Source: an uncultured Bacteroides sp.
GTDB lineage: Bacteria; Bacteroidota; Bacteroidia; Bacteroidales; Bacteroidaceae
DNA: 64,000 nucleotides
Direction: 5' to 3'
Assembly: GCA_949289295.1 (NCBI GenBank)
Contig: CASENM010000017.1
Span: forward strand, 57,674-121,673
Shown: piece by piece, positions 43,907 through 51,671 of the stretch
Numbering within the stretch: position 1 is the first letter of the stretch
Layout: each line of letters opens with the position of its first letter
Notes under the pieces: model-generated
Told to the model about the DNA's origin: nothing
Database searches by the model: none
What the model saw: only the letters and a program-made list of their open reading frames with translations
Position numbers and translations under genes: made by a program

Positions 43907-45718
43907 TTATTTCCAAATGGTCGGTTCGCCGTCGTAAACAAGTTCAAAATCATCAAGATAGAGTGTACTACCTATCGCACCTGTGAAGTAATCACCATAT
44001 TTGCTAGAACTGCATACAACAATCAGGTGCGTCGGTTTTTCACCCAATTGATCTTCTTTATATTGCAAAGGAATATTAAAATCCTCCCACTCTCCTTTCG
44101 TATCGACACACTGTTCAGCAGGTAATTCCCCGTAAGCAATGAACTGCTCATTCTTCCAGACATTTTCAGCCGTAAGAAGGGTTTCTGTATCCGTATTATT
44201 AACCTGATGTGTTCCTTTTGATAAAATAATGTAGATAGAACATAAATCAGAATCACCGTCCTTAACAGTATTTGCAGGCTGGTCTGCACTTATTTCCGTG
44301 CGTTTCTTACCTTCCTCATCCTTTCCATCCAAAAGATTCGGATCATATTGATAATATCCTTTCAAGGAAATTGGACGAGAAACAAACGGTTGGCCAAAAT
44401 CAATCTTGGCACCACTTAAACCTACCAAACCACCAAAACGACCATAATACAAACTAGCCGCAGCTAATTTAATAAATGCATACTGAGTCTCCAATTTAGC
44501 AGCTGAACTACCACTATGTTTAACTGTTGTACTTTGGATTGTTGGATTAAAGCCAAAATTTCCAGAACCCGGATTACTAGTATCCCACATATAAGTTCCA
44601 TTCTCATAATCAGATTTTGTTGAAGCATACCATATTTTTCCGGCCTGATACCAATCCTCAAAACCACCATTCTGCAATGCCGTAGCCGCTTCCGTAGTAA
44701 ATTTCTTCACCTCACTTACCAACTCTTCTTCCCCGTACACCATACGATACTCGTAGGTAGTTTGTGGATCAAGAGAAGGTGCCACACCTTCGTAAGCTGT
44801 ATATACAGTATCATTCTGCACAGCGGTTACAGAAATCCACTCAGCCGCATCTTTCTTGCGATACTGGAACTTCATTTCAGAAGGATCAGCATCCTTCGCA
44901 TTGACAATATTACCTGACAGATAAGCGAACTTGGCCCATGCGTTAGCCTCATCCACAACGAGTTCACTGTCCATAGAAATATTGAACGTATAAGTATAGG
45001 TCTTGGTGGTCGGATCAACGGTGACAGTCACATTTCCGTCTCCTCCCTCCACTCTATAGTTCAAGATATAATGATCGCGGGCTTTCACATCCTTAATTTC
45101 ATCAGTCTGGCTGTTGGTGATACCCTTCTTGTTCGTTGCAGAAACGACAGCCTTCAAATCTGTTACAGGGAAGTAGCCCGACTTGCCGGTTTCTCCCATC
45201 ACAAAAGTCAACGGGTCAATTCCGGCGTTGTCCGCATTGTCATCCACCTCAACTTTAGCTTCATCAAACACATCAAGGAAAGACTGCTCGAAATTAACGG
45301 TCACCTTCACATTGGCCAATGTACAGGTAATTGTCTTGTTAACTTCCTTATCCTTTTCAATCACGATGCTTTCACTTCCGGCATAATAAGGTTTGTCGAA
45401 ACCGGATGTGGCGCCGTCAAATCCGGCAGAAGAAGCTTTCAGTGTATAATTTCCAACCGGAAGCGCAATCTGCAGATTAGCCCAATCCTCCCAATCGGAT
45501 GTTTCCTTTACAACCTCACCCTCTTCCGAAACAATCTGCACAGCAATCTGCTCCGGATTGTAGATCTCTTCATCGGCACGCGTATTGGTAGAAGCGTTCA
45601 CACCCAACGACAAACGCAGATAACCGACATTGCTGCTTGAAAGTTCATCTTCATTCTGGCAGGCCACCATCAGCAACATGCACAGAAAAAGAGAACATCT
45701 AAATATTATTTTTTTCAT
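43907..45718 (-). CDS. DUF4493 + PCMD surface lipoprotein
   Basis: The 603-residue product has a lipoprotein signal (FLCMLLMVAC, lipid Cys20) and Thr-Arg-Ala at residues 46-48. A DUF4493 region (VGYLRLSLGV, LPVGNYTLKASSAGFD, KPYYAGSESIVIEKDKE) is followed by a fibronectin-like segment and a PCMD module from LQNGGFEDWYQAGKIWY to STLYLDDFELVYDG. CSSSKYGDYFTGA closely matches CSASKYGNFFTGG in the 41419-43071 protein, so the two C-termini are clear paralogs. The likely location is the outer surface; no enzymatic motif is seen. Confidence 0.84.
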   Translation of the reverse strand: MKKIIFRCSLFLCMLLMVACQNEDELSSSNVGYLRLSLGVNASTNTRADEEIYNPEQIAVQIVSEEGEVVKETSDWEDWANLQIALPVGNYTLKASSAGFDGATSGFDKPYYAGSESIVIEKDKEVNKTITCTLANVKVTVNFEQSFLDVFDEAKVEVDDNADNAGIDPLTFVMGETGKSGYFPVTDLKAVVSATNKKGITNSQTDEIKDVKARDHYILNYRVEGGDGNVTVTVDPTTKTYTYTFNISMDSELVVDEANAWAKFAYLSGNIVNAKDADPSEMKFQYRKKDAAEWISVTAVQNDTVYTAYEGVAPSLDPQTTYEYRMVYGEEELVSEVKKFTTEAATALQNGGFEDWYQAGKIWYASTKSDYENGTYMWDTSNPGSGNFGFNPTIQSTTVKHSGSSAAKLETQYAFIKLAAASLYYGRFGGLVGLSGAKIDFGQPFVSRPISLKGYYQYDPNLLDGKDEEGKKRTEISADQPANTVKDGDSDLCSIYIILSKGTHQVNNTDTETLLTAENVWKNEQFIAYGELPAEQCVDTKGEWEDFNIPLQYKEDQLGEKPTHLIVVCSSSKYGDYFTGAIGSTLYLDDFELVYDGEPTIWK

Positions 45719-45745
45719 AATTGTCTATTCTTTTGAGTATTTTAC

Positions 45746-47074
45746 TTATTCCACAGCCGGATTGATTGTAACCAACAATTCTTCTTCCAGTGTATTACCC
45801 TCTTGGTCCTCCAATGAAATTATAAATTTATGTGCATTAGGAGCTGTCGCACCAAAGCCATTCATCAATCCAAAGAAAGCACCTACAGGAAATGTATATT
45901 CAGTATCACCGGTGGCAGGAGCACTTACCGGAGCTCCCCCTAAAAACGAACTAAGTACCTGACCAATAATCATATTATCCACCATTTCTACGCCATCGTT
46001 TACAAAATCTAGCCCCATCGATGGTAAATCATTAATAGTTTCGGAAAAGTCATCATTTCCTGCCACAATCTTGACATTCATTGACTTCAGTCCTTTGGGT
46101 GCTTTAATTTCCACATTCGCAGAAGCCGGCTGGTCATTCCCATTTAAAGTATAAATGATATGTCCATCACTCGGCATAATCATGGTAGGCATGTCAGGAT
46201 TTTCCGGCTGTTCCGGATCTTCATCACCGCCCGGCTGTTCCGGTTCAGTCACATCCACTACCGGAATTTCAACCGTTTCATCCTTATCCGTGAATCCCAG
46301 TTCTACATCTACATCGAAACTGATTTGCGGACGGTTGTCTTCCGGTACGTCTGCACCGTCTACATTCAATGTAATATCCAGAATTTCACCACCTGTAAAA
46401 TAATCCTCCACATCATCATAAACCTCATCCGCATCAGTTTTTGTAAACGACTTCTGCCAAGTCAGTTCAGCACCGCCGTCAGCAAGTGTACCGGTGAAAT
46501 TCAGAGTCAGTGAAGTAACCTGATCTTCTGCCAGATACCAATATTTAGGAGCAGTTCCGTCAGTAAAAGTCAGCACACTTTCCTTTCCGTTGTCCAGTGT
46601 CACTGTCCAACTGGAGAATGTACCGCCAAAGCCGTCTCCCAGATTCAGTATCACCTTCGTATTCATAATCTTACAGGTCACCTCAGCTTGAGAAGTAATG
46701 TCCTTGGTGATAACAAGTTCATCGTCACCGCCGTAATACGGAGCATCCATTTCTTTCGCAATTTCGCCCTCCGTATGTGCCTTTACGGTATAAGTCCCTA
46801 CCGGAATACGCATCGGGTTTTCCAGATCACGGTAAAAACCGCCATATACAGGTTCCGCACCGTCTTCCGTGCTCACCACCTCTACATACATATCCTCCGC
46901 TGCAGGCACAGCCTCTTCTGCACGGGTTTCTTCGCCCTGCACCTTCACGGCCAATTCCAAGGCACCCATTTCCGAAGCACCGTTACGGTCGCCTGTCAGT
47001 TCATCCTTCAATTCGCATGAAGAAGCGCAAGCCACCAGGACAGCACTCAAAGCGAATATATTAATCTTTCTCAT
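45746..47074 (-). CDS. DUF4493 surface lipoprotein with Pro/Glu linker
   Basis: The 442-residue product has a signal ending LVACASSC (lipid Cys20) and Thr-Arg-Ala at residues 50-52. The DUF4493 part includes MGALELAVKVQGE, DMYVEVVSTEDG, VGTYTVKAHTEGE and APYYGGDDELVI. A linker of EPEQPGGDEDPEQPENPD type (about 275-292) leads to an acidic C-terminal domain with ASANVEIKAPKGLKSMNVKI and a final FIISLEDQEGNTLEEELL segment that ends in two strands. The C-terminal domain is not PCMD and I do not recognise it. Spacing is 27-32 bp to both neighbours. Confidence 0.8.
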   Translation of the reverse strand: MRKINIFALSAVLVACASSCELKDELTGDRNGASEMGALELAVKVQGEETRAEEAVPAAEDMYVEVVSTEDGAEPVYGGFYRDLENPMRIPVGTYTVKAHTEGEIAKEMDAPYYGGDDELVITKDITSQAEVTCKIMNTKVILNLGDGFGGTFSSWTVTLDNGKESVLTFTDGTAPKYWYLAEDQVTSLTLNFTGTLADGGAELTWQKSFTKTDADEVYDDVEDYFTGGEILDITLNVDGADVPEDNRPQISFDVDVELGFTDKDETVEIPVVDVTEPEQPGGDEDPEQPENPDMPTMIMPSDGHIIYTLNGNDQPASANVEIKAPKGLKSMNVKIVAGNDDFSETINDLPSMGLDFVNDGVEMVDNMIIGQVLSSFLGGAPVSAPATGDTEYTFPVGAFFGLMNGFGATAPNAHKFIISLEDQEGNTLEEELLVTINPAVE

Positions 47075-47106
47075 ATATACTGTTTTTATTGTTCGTTATG
47101 TTCTTA

Positions 47107-47886
47107 TTATTCTGTAGCATTTGCCCAATCAGACGGTACCTCCACATCTATTTCATGGTCGTTGGTCGTGGTATCAATGTCAATGGTCACATTCAGCGAA
47201 CCCTCTACCTGCTGAACCACCGGATTAATATGGATAGTCATTCCTGTTTGCGGACTCATCAAATATTTCTTTTCCACACTGTCCGATTTGCCGGATTTGT
47301 CAGTATAAGAAATAAGTGCAACCACCGTTTCCTCCTGACCCACTTTCAGATAAACCGGATCCGTATTGTCTTTTTTCCAGACAAAGCTTTCTTCACCCAA
47401 AGCCGCAGTGGTGAAAGTCACGGAATAATCTGTGAAGTAAGTGTCCATCTTTTCAGAGAAGTCCACCGACACCTTTGCGCAAACAGGCTTGCAGGTCACC
47501 GAAACAGCCTTTGTTTCATTATCCGCAAGAGTCACCTCCTCGCTTACCCCTTCCACATACATAGTTTCAGTAGAAGCAGCCACGTCTTCGCCATAAAAAG
47601 CCTTCACCTGATAAGTTCCGGCATCCACCTTCAACGATTCAGGCAGTTCCGTATATTTCCATTCATTCTGCACTTCCCCACCGCTCAGCAACTGAACCGT
47701 GTAGTTATCCAAATTCTGATAGTCCGCTTCATTCAGAGCACGAGAGAGAAAGCCCGTTTCTGTACGGATATCCAATGAAACCGTGCCTTCGCCCGAAGGA
47801 GTCAATTCTTCGTCCGAAGAACAGGAAACGATGAATGCGCCCGCACATAGCAGCGCCCCACCCAATAACATCTTCATGTTTACCAT
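47107..47886 (-). CDS. DUF4493 surface lipoprotein, first gene of the operon
   Basis: The 259-residue product has a signal MKMLLGGALLCAGAFIVSC (lipid Cys22 counting from the first Met) and Ser-Arg-Ala at residues 48-50. The DUF4493 pattern is complete and ends the protein: GTVSLDIRTETG, NYTVQLLSGGEVQNEW, VDAGTYQVKAFYGED, VSVTCKPVCAKVSVDF, then a final VEGSLNVTIDIDTTTND strand. It is followed by five or six related envelope genes. The Met at 47877 is an alternative start. A good promoter is at 47917-47948. Confidence 0.82.
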   Translation of the reverse strand: MVNMKMLLGGALLCAGAFIVSCSSDEELTPSGEGTVSLDIRTETGFLSRALNEADYQNLDNYTVQLLSGGEVQNEWKYTELPESLKVDAGTYQVKAFYGEDVAASTETMYVEGVSEEVTLADNETKAVSVTCKPVCAKVSVDFSEKMDTYFTDYSVTFTTAALGEESFVWKKDNTDPVYLKVGQEETVVALISYTDKSGKSDSVEKKYLMSPQTGMTIHINPVVQQVEGSLNVTIDIDTTTNDHEIDVEVPSDWANATE

Positions 47887-47916
47887 ATCATTATAAATTA
47901 GTCATTTTTACGGATG

Positions 47917-47948
47917 CAAAGTAACAACAGTCCGGAAAAACGTACAAG
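47917..47948 (-). promoter_or_regulatory. Promoter of the DUF4493/PCMD operon
   Basis: On the minus strand CTTG, 20 bp, then TTACTTTG, one change from TAnnTTTG. It lies 30 bp before the first ATG. Confidence 0.6.
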
Positions 47949-48230
47949 GTCTATTTTTATTATTTTTGTTCCGTTTTTTACCACAATCAATCTTTTCAAG
48001 TCGCAAATTGCCGATTTTCAGGTATTCCGCAAGAAATTCCGCAATATTTTTAGTCTAAATTTCAAATTTGATGTTTTAGGGCAGAAGCGGAAAAATGAAG
48101 AGTGAAGTGCCTCCATGTATCCATTCTGGATGCAGTGGAACCGTAAGACCGCACGTTTTATAAAAACAGGAAACATTGCGGTGGAATTACAGCGAAATAT
48201 AGCTTATACATAAAAAACACACTTACCGCA
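47949..48230. other. Gene-free stretch
   Basis: This is AT-rich sequence without an open frame worth reporting. It contains a doubled ATTCCGCAA word (about 48023-48045) and one fragment of the AATGAAGAGTGAAG repeat (48095-48107). Nothing else is recognisable. Confidence 0.5.
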
Positions 48231-48251
48231 GTTTACAAAAACAACAAAATT

Positions 48252-48364
48252 TTGTATTTTTGCACCTTTGCAGCAAAATAGTCCATGGGAGGTTGTACGG
48301 CTGAATGGACGGAATACAGGGTAAAAGAGAAAAGCAGTCAAAACTGCTTCGGGAAGATGTGCTA
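48252..48364 (+). other. Possible promoter plus 26-codon open frame before the AAA ATPase
   Basis: TATTTTTG (about 48257-48264) resembles a -7 element. It is followed by ATG at 48284 and a 26-codon frame starting MGGCTAEWTEYRVKEKSSQN and ending CFGKMC just before the first dyad. AAGCAGT-CAAA-ACTGCTT forms a hairpin inside it. This could be a leader peptide, a gene remnant or chance. Confidence 0.3.
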
Positions 48365-48404
48365 ATCGAAAAATATGTCATATAATGACGGTTTTTCCGA
48401 TTAG
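48362..48404. repeat. Dyad 1 upstream of the AAA ATPase
   Basis: CTAATCGAAAAA and TTTTTCCGATTAG are outer arms, and GTCAT-ATA-ATGAC is a perfect inner palindrome. It lies directly upstream of the -33 element. A related dyad follows at 48439-48479. Confidence 0.75.
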
Positions 48405-48406
48405 AA

Positions 48407-48438
48407 TTTGTCCGCTTGGTTAAAAACATCTATTTTTG
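48407..48438 (+). promoter_or_regulatory. Promoter of the AAA ATPase gene
   Basis: TTTG (48407-48410), 20 bp, TATTTTTG (48431-48438). The promoter sits exactly between the two dyads. Confidence 0.75.
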
Positions 48439-48479
48439 TAATCGAAAACTCTGTCATAAACTGACATAAATTTCGATTA
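48439..48479. repeat. Dyad 2, between promoter and ATG of the AAA ATPase
   Basis: TAATCGAAA and TTTCGATTA are perfect outer arms, and TGTCA-TAAAC-TGACA is the inner palindrome. It ends two bases before the ATG and covers the expected transcription start and ribosome site. Confidence 0.75.
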
Positions 48480-48481
48480 TC

Positions 48482-49738
48482 ATGGCACATATAGAAAGAA
48501 AAAAATATCTGGACGAACTCATATCCTTGCGGCATAACGGCATGATCAAGGTCATAACAGGTATGCGCAGATGCGGCAAGTCCTATCTTCTCTTTGAAAT
48601 ATTCGCCTCTTGGCTCGAAAAGGACGGCATCGCTTCAGACCATATCATAAAAGTGGATCTGGAAGACTATAAGAATCTGGAAATGAGAAATCCCGATAAT
48701 CTGTACGCATTTGTGGAAAATCGCATTACAGATGACTCCATGTATTATCTCTTATTGGACGAAGTACAGATGCTCGACCATTTCGAGGATGTACTGAACG
48801 GTTTTTTGCGTATGCGGAACATGGATGTTTATGTGACAGGCAGCAATGCAAAGTTTCTGTCAAAGGATATAGCCACGGAATTCCGTGGACGCGGTTTTGA
48901 AGTAAAAATGTATCCGTTGAGTTTCGGCGAGTACATGTCGGTTTATCCCGGAACCGTTCAGGCAGGCTTCAATGAATATATGCTGTATGGCGGTCTTCCG
49001 CAGATACTGTCGTACAACACGGATGAGCAGAAAGCGAAGTTCCTGAAGTCATTGTTTGACGAGACCTATATCAAAGACATCAAGGAACGCTATGAGATAC
49101 GCAAGGACGACGACCTGGAGGAACTTGTCAATCTCATGGCTTCCGGTATCGGCGCACTCACGAATCCGAACAAGCTGGCGAACACGTTCCGGAGTGAGAA
49201 GAAATCTTCCATATCATACGATACGGTCAAGGAATACATCGACTACCTGTGCGACTCATTCCTGGTCGAAAAGTCCACGCGCTATGACATCAAGGGGAAG
49301 CGGTATATCAATTCCCCATACAAGTATTACTTCATGGACTTGGGATTGCGCAACGCCCGTATCAATTTCCGTCAGTCGGAAAGAAGTCATCTGATGGAGA
49401 ACATGGTTTATAACGAATTACGGATACGGGGGTTCAATGTGGATGTCGGTGTCGTTCCGGTGGTGCTGACCGATGACAACGGCAGGCAGCAGCGTGCCCG
49501 TCTCGAAGTCGATTTCGTCTGCAATCTGGGAAGCAGGAGGTATTATATACAGTCAGCCTACAGGATGGAGTCTGACGAGAAGATAAGACAGGAACGTGCC
49601 TCCTTGCTGAAAGTGGACGATTCGTTCAAGAAGATTATCGTTATCGGAGAAGAAAGTCCTGTCATACGGGATGAAGCAGGCATTACAACCATCAGTATTT
49701 TCGACTTCCTACTGAAAGACAATTCACTCGAATTATAA
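48482..49738 (+). CDS. AAA ATPase with DUF4143 domain
   Basis: The 418-residue protein has an AAA_14 module first: Walker A TGMRRCGKSYLL (about 26-37), Walker B YYLLLDEVQ and sensor VYVTGSNAKFLS. EFRGRGFEVKMYPLSFGEY links to the C-terminal DUF4143 domain, a restriction-nuclease-like fold with LEVDFVCNLGSRRYYIQ (about 340-356) that keeps the D-x(n)-E-x-D/K type core wording. Members are abundant and variable in Bacteroidota; the function is unknown. It is surrounded by non-core genes and repeats, has its own twin-dyad promoter, and the next small frame starts in its stop codon. Confidence 0.92.
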   Translation: MAHIERKKYLDELISLRHNGMIKVITGMRRCGKSYLLFEIFASWLEKDGIASDHIIKVDLEDYKNLEMRNPDNLYAFVENRITDDSMYYLLLDEVQMLDHFEDVLNGFLRMRNMDVYVTGSNAKFLSKDIATEFRGRGFEVKMYPLSFGEYMSVYPGTVQAGFNEYMLYGGLPQILSYNTDEQKAKFLKSLFDETYIKDIKERYEIRKDDDLEELVNLMASGIGALTNPNKLANTFRSEKKSSISYDTVKEYIDYLCDSFLVEKSTRYDIKGKRYINSPYKYYFMDLGLRNARINFRQSERSHLMENMVYNELRIRGFNVDVGVVPVVLTDDNGRQQRARLEVDFVCNLGSRRYYIQSAYRMESDEKIRQERASLLKVDDSFKKIIVIGEESPVIRDEAGITTISIFDFLLKDNSLEL

Positions 49739-49935
49739 TGGAACCGAGGTTGGTGTCCTTGATATTGGCGAGTATAGTGGTAGGCTTGTCCTGTCTGACC
49801 GGATATTGGCAGCGGAAAGCCGGGAATGCCGCATTTGCCGCCGCCCTGTCGGTGGACACCGCTTCCTGTCATGTCATGTTCATGCCGTGCAGCAACTGGA
49901 TAAAGTACGGCCAGCGGTTCAAGCGGCTCGAATGA
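49738..49935 (+). CDS. Small open frame coupled to the AAA ATPase stop (doubtful)
   Basis: The 65-codon frame starts in the stop of the ATPase gene (TAATG). It begins MEPRLVSLILASIVVGLSCL, so a single N-terminal membrane helix is possible, and contains two more cysteines. No family is recognised. It ends inside the AATGAAGAGTGAAG repeat. A gene remnant is as likely as a functional small protein. Confidence 0.25.
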   Translation: MEPRLVSLILASIVVGLSCLTGYWQRKAGNAAFAAALSVDTASCHVMFMPCSNWIKYGQRFKRLE

Positions 49936-49970
49936 AGAGTGAAGAATGAAGAGAGAAGAGTGATGAATGA
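49931..49970. repeat. Purine repeat AATGAAGAGTGAAGAATGAAGA
   Basis: A tandem-like string of AATGAAGAG and GTGAAGA words, the same unit as at 50914-50962 and, inverted, at 4884-4972. Between 49970 and 50058 only the AraC promoter is visible. Confidence 0.6.
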
Positions 49971-50021
49971 AATCTTTGTGGGACTCTACGCCCTCTGTGG
50001 TGACTGAATCCAAAAAGATTG

Positions 50022-50029
50022 TATATTTG
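50022..50029 (+). promoter_or_regulatory. -7 element of the AraC-family gene
   Basis: TATATTTG, 29 bp before the ATG. No clear TTTG at the -33 distance. Confidence 0.5.
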
Positions 50030-50058
50030 CAGGACAACAAGCAATTCAGAAGAACTCT

Positions 50059-50907
50059 ATGGAAAAGGAACTGCCTAAAATAGACTTGCCCGAAGATTGG
50101 GTCATCGGGACGGACATCAACAAAGACCTTCTGAGCCTGTATACCAACTATCCCGTACGACTGAAATGCGAGATTTTCGTGCTCTGCCTGGAAGGAAAAG
50201 TGGAGGCATCGGTCAACCTGAACCACATCACGGTGAAAGAAAACAACTTTGTGACACTCACCCCGGGAAGTATCTTCCAGATTTACAGCATAGAAGGGAA
50301 CCTGAACATTTATTTTCTGGGATTCTCGTCAAACTACATCGAACATGCCGGACAGTCAAGACAGATGCTGGATGCCATCTACTTCACAATGGGACGTCCG
50401 GTGTTCCAGCTACGCCCGGAAGGAGCCAAGCTATTGGAACAATACCTGCAATTCCTTATCCGAATGTATGAACTTTTCCCAGACAAAATCAAACAGGACA
50501 TCACTCCGAACCTGTATGCCGACATCCATAAAGGAATTTCCATCATCTACAAAAGTCATAATACGGAAGAAACGGTATCCATCTCAAAAAGCGAACAGAT
50601 TTTCAGGAGCTTCACCCAACTGGTCATGCAACATTACATGCATAACCGGAATGTAGCGTGGTATGCCGAACAACTGGGCATTACTCATGCCCATCTTTGC
50701 ACAACGGTCAAGCAGGTATCGGGAAAAACATGTGTAGACATCATTTCCTCCATGGTCATCATGGATGCGAAATCACAACTTAAATCCACTCATTTATCCA
50801 TACAGGACATTTCCGACTCGCTGAGTTTTGCCAACATGTCGTTTTTCGGGAAATATTTCAAACGCTACGTAGGAATGAGCCCGCTGGAATACCGGAACAA
50901 CGGATAA
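50059..50907 (+). CDS. AraC-family transcriptional regulator
   Basis: The 282-residue protein has an N-terminal cupin-like sensing part (FVTLTPGSIFQIYSIEGN near 75-92) and a C-terminal AraC double helix-turn-helix: VAWYAEQLGITHAHLCTTVK, then LSIQDISDSLSFANMSFFGK and the typical end FKRYVGMSPLEYRNNG. Ligand and target are unknown. It is upstream of a Crp/Fnr-type regulator and an acyltransferase in the same direction, but the gaps contain repeats and separate promoters. Confidence 0.93.
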   Translation: MEKELPKIDLPEDWVIGTDINKDLLSLYTNYPVRLKCEIFVLCLEGKVEASVNLNHITVKENNFVTLTPGSIFQIYSIEGNLNIYFLGFSSNYIEHAGQSRQMLDAIYFTMGRPVFQLRPEGAKLLEQYLQFLIRMYELFPDKIKQDITPNLYADIHKGISIIYKSHNTEETVSISKSEQIFRSFTQLVMQHYMHNRNVAWYAEQLGITHAHLCTTVKQVSGKTCVDIISSMVIMDAKSQLKSTHLSIQDISDSLSFANMSFFGKYFKRYVGMSPLEYRNNG

Positions 50908-50913
50908 GGACTA

Positions 50914-50962
50914 AATGAAGAGTGAAGAATGAGGAATGAAGAGTGAAGAATGAAGAGTGAGG
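50914..50962. repeat. Purine repeat AATGAAGAGTGAAGAATGAGGA
   Basis: Another copy of the dispersed GAATGAAGAGTGAAG string, filling the 59 bp gap between the AraC and Crp/Fnr genes. Confidence 0.6.
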
Positions 50963-50966
50963 ACGT

Positions 50967-51527
50967 ATGAGACATGTGATTGAAAAGATGAGAGAGGCAT
51001 ACCCACTGTCTGACGAGACGGTAAGGAAATTGCTTGCCTGTGTGGAGCGGTGCCGCTTCCCTAAAAAATATCAACTGGTGGAGGCGGGACGTTACTGCAG
51101 ATACGCGTATTTCATCGAACAGGGAATCACACGCTCTTACTGGCTGGTGAACGGCGAGGAAATCACCACCTCGTTTGCCGGAGAGGGAAGCATCGTGTTC
51201 AGCATGGACGAGCTCTACTACCACAAGATAAGCGAGGAATATGTGGAGACCCTGGAAGAGACGGAAGCCTACCGCATCAGTCTGGACGACCTGCGGCGAC
51301 TCTTCGAGACCAACATCGAGATGGCCAACTGGGGACGGGTAATCCACCAGAATGAGTACCGCCGCCTGCACCGCTCCCACAAGGAACGGCTCACACTTCC
51401 GGCCGCCGAACGCTACGAGGCTTTCATCGCACAGTTTCCCGAAATATCCCGACGGGTGCAGCTCGGCTACATCGCCTCCTATCTGGGCATCACACAGCCC
51501 ACATTAAGCCGGTTGAGAAAAAAATAA
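50967..51527 (+). CDS. Crp/Fnr-family transcriptional regulator
   Basis: The 186-residue protein has a cyclic-nucleotide-binding-like beta roll (FPKKYQLVEAGRYCRYAYFI, then SFAGEGSIVFSMDELY) and a short C-terminal helix-turn-helix, VQLGYIASYLGITQPTLSRL. The conserved Arg and Glu contacts of a true cAMP pocket are not seen, as in most Bacteroidota members. Such proteins often control nearby genes. Target unknown. The next gene is an OafA-type acyltransferase 144 bp downstream. Confidence 0.92.
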   Translation: MRHVIEKMREAYPLSDETVRKLLACVERCRFPKKYQLVEAGRYCRYAYFIEQGITRSYWLVNGEEITTSFAGEGSIVFSMDELYYHKISEEYVETLEETEAYRISLDDLRRLFETNIEMANWGRVIHQNEYRRLHRSHKERLTLPAAERYEAFIAQFPEISRRVQLGYIASYLGITQPTLSRLRKK

Positions 51528-51639
51528 CCCACGGCTTTCATTTAAAATGTCATCAGTCACAGGTGTCACGGAAATGAAAACACCGTGCAGCCTGACTGCT
51601 TTTTTGTCGCAGGACAAATATTATGAGCGATAATATGCC

Positions 51640-51647
51640 TACCTTTG
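51640..51647 (+). promoter_or_regulatory. -7 element of the OafA-type acyltransferase gene
   Basis: TACCTTTG, 24 bp before the ATG at 51672. It includes the upstream in-frame ATG at 51645, so that start is rejected. Confidence 0.55.
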
Positions 51648-51671
51648 CAGCCGAAAAAAAGAATTAACACC

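Noticed and set aside
49558-50226. 222-codon minus-strand frame across the ATPase 3' end and the AraC 5' end
   Set aside because: It crosses two genes and a repeat, and reads through the repeat as HHSSLFILHSSF, the usual false translation of that element.
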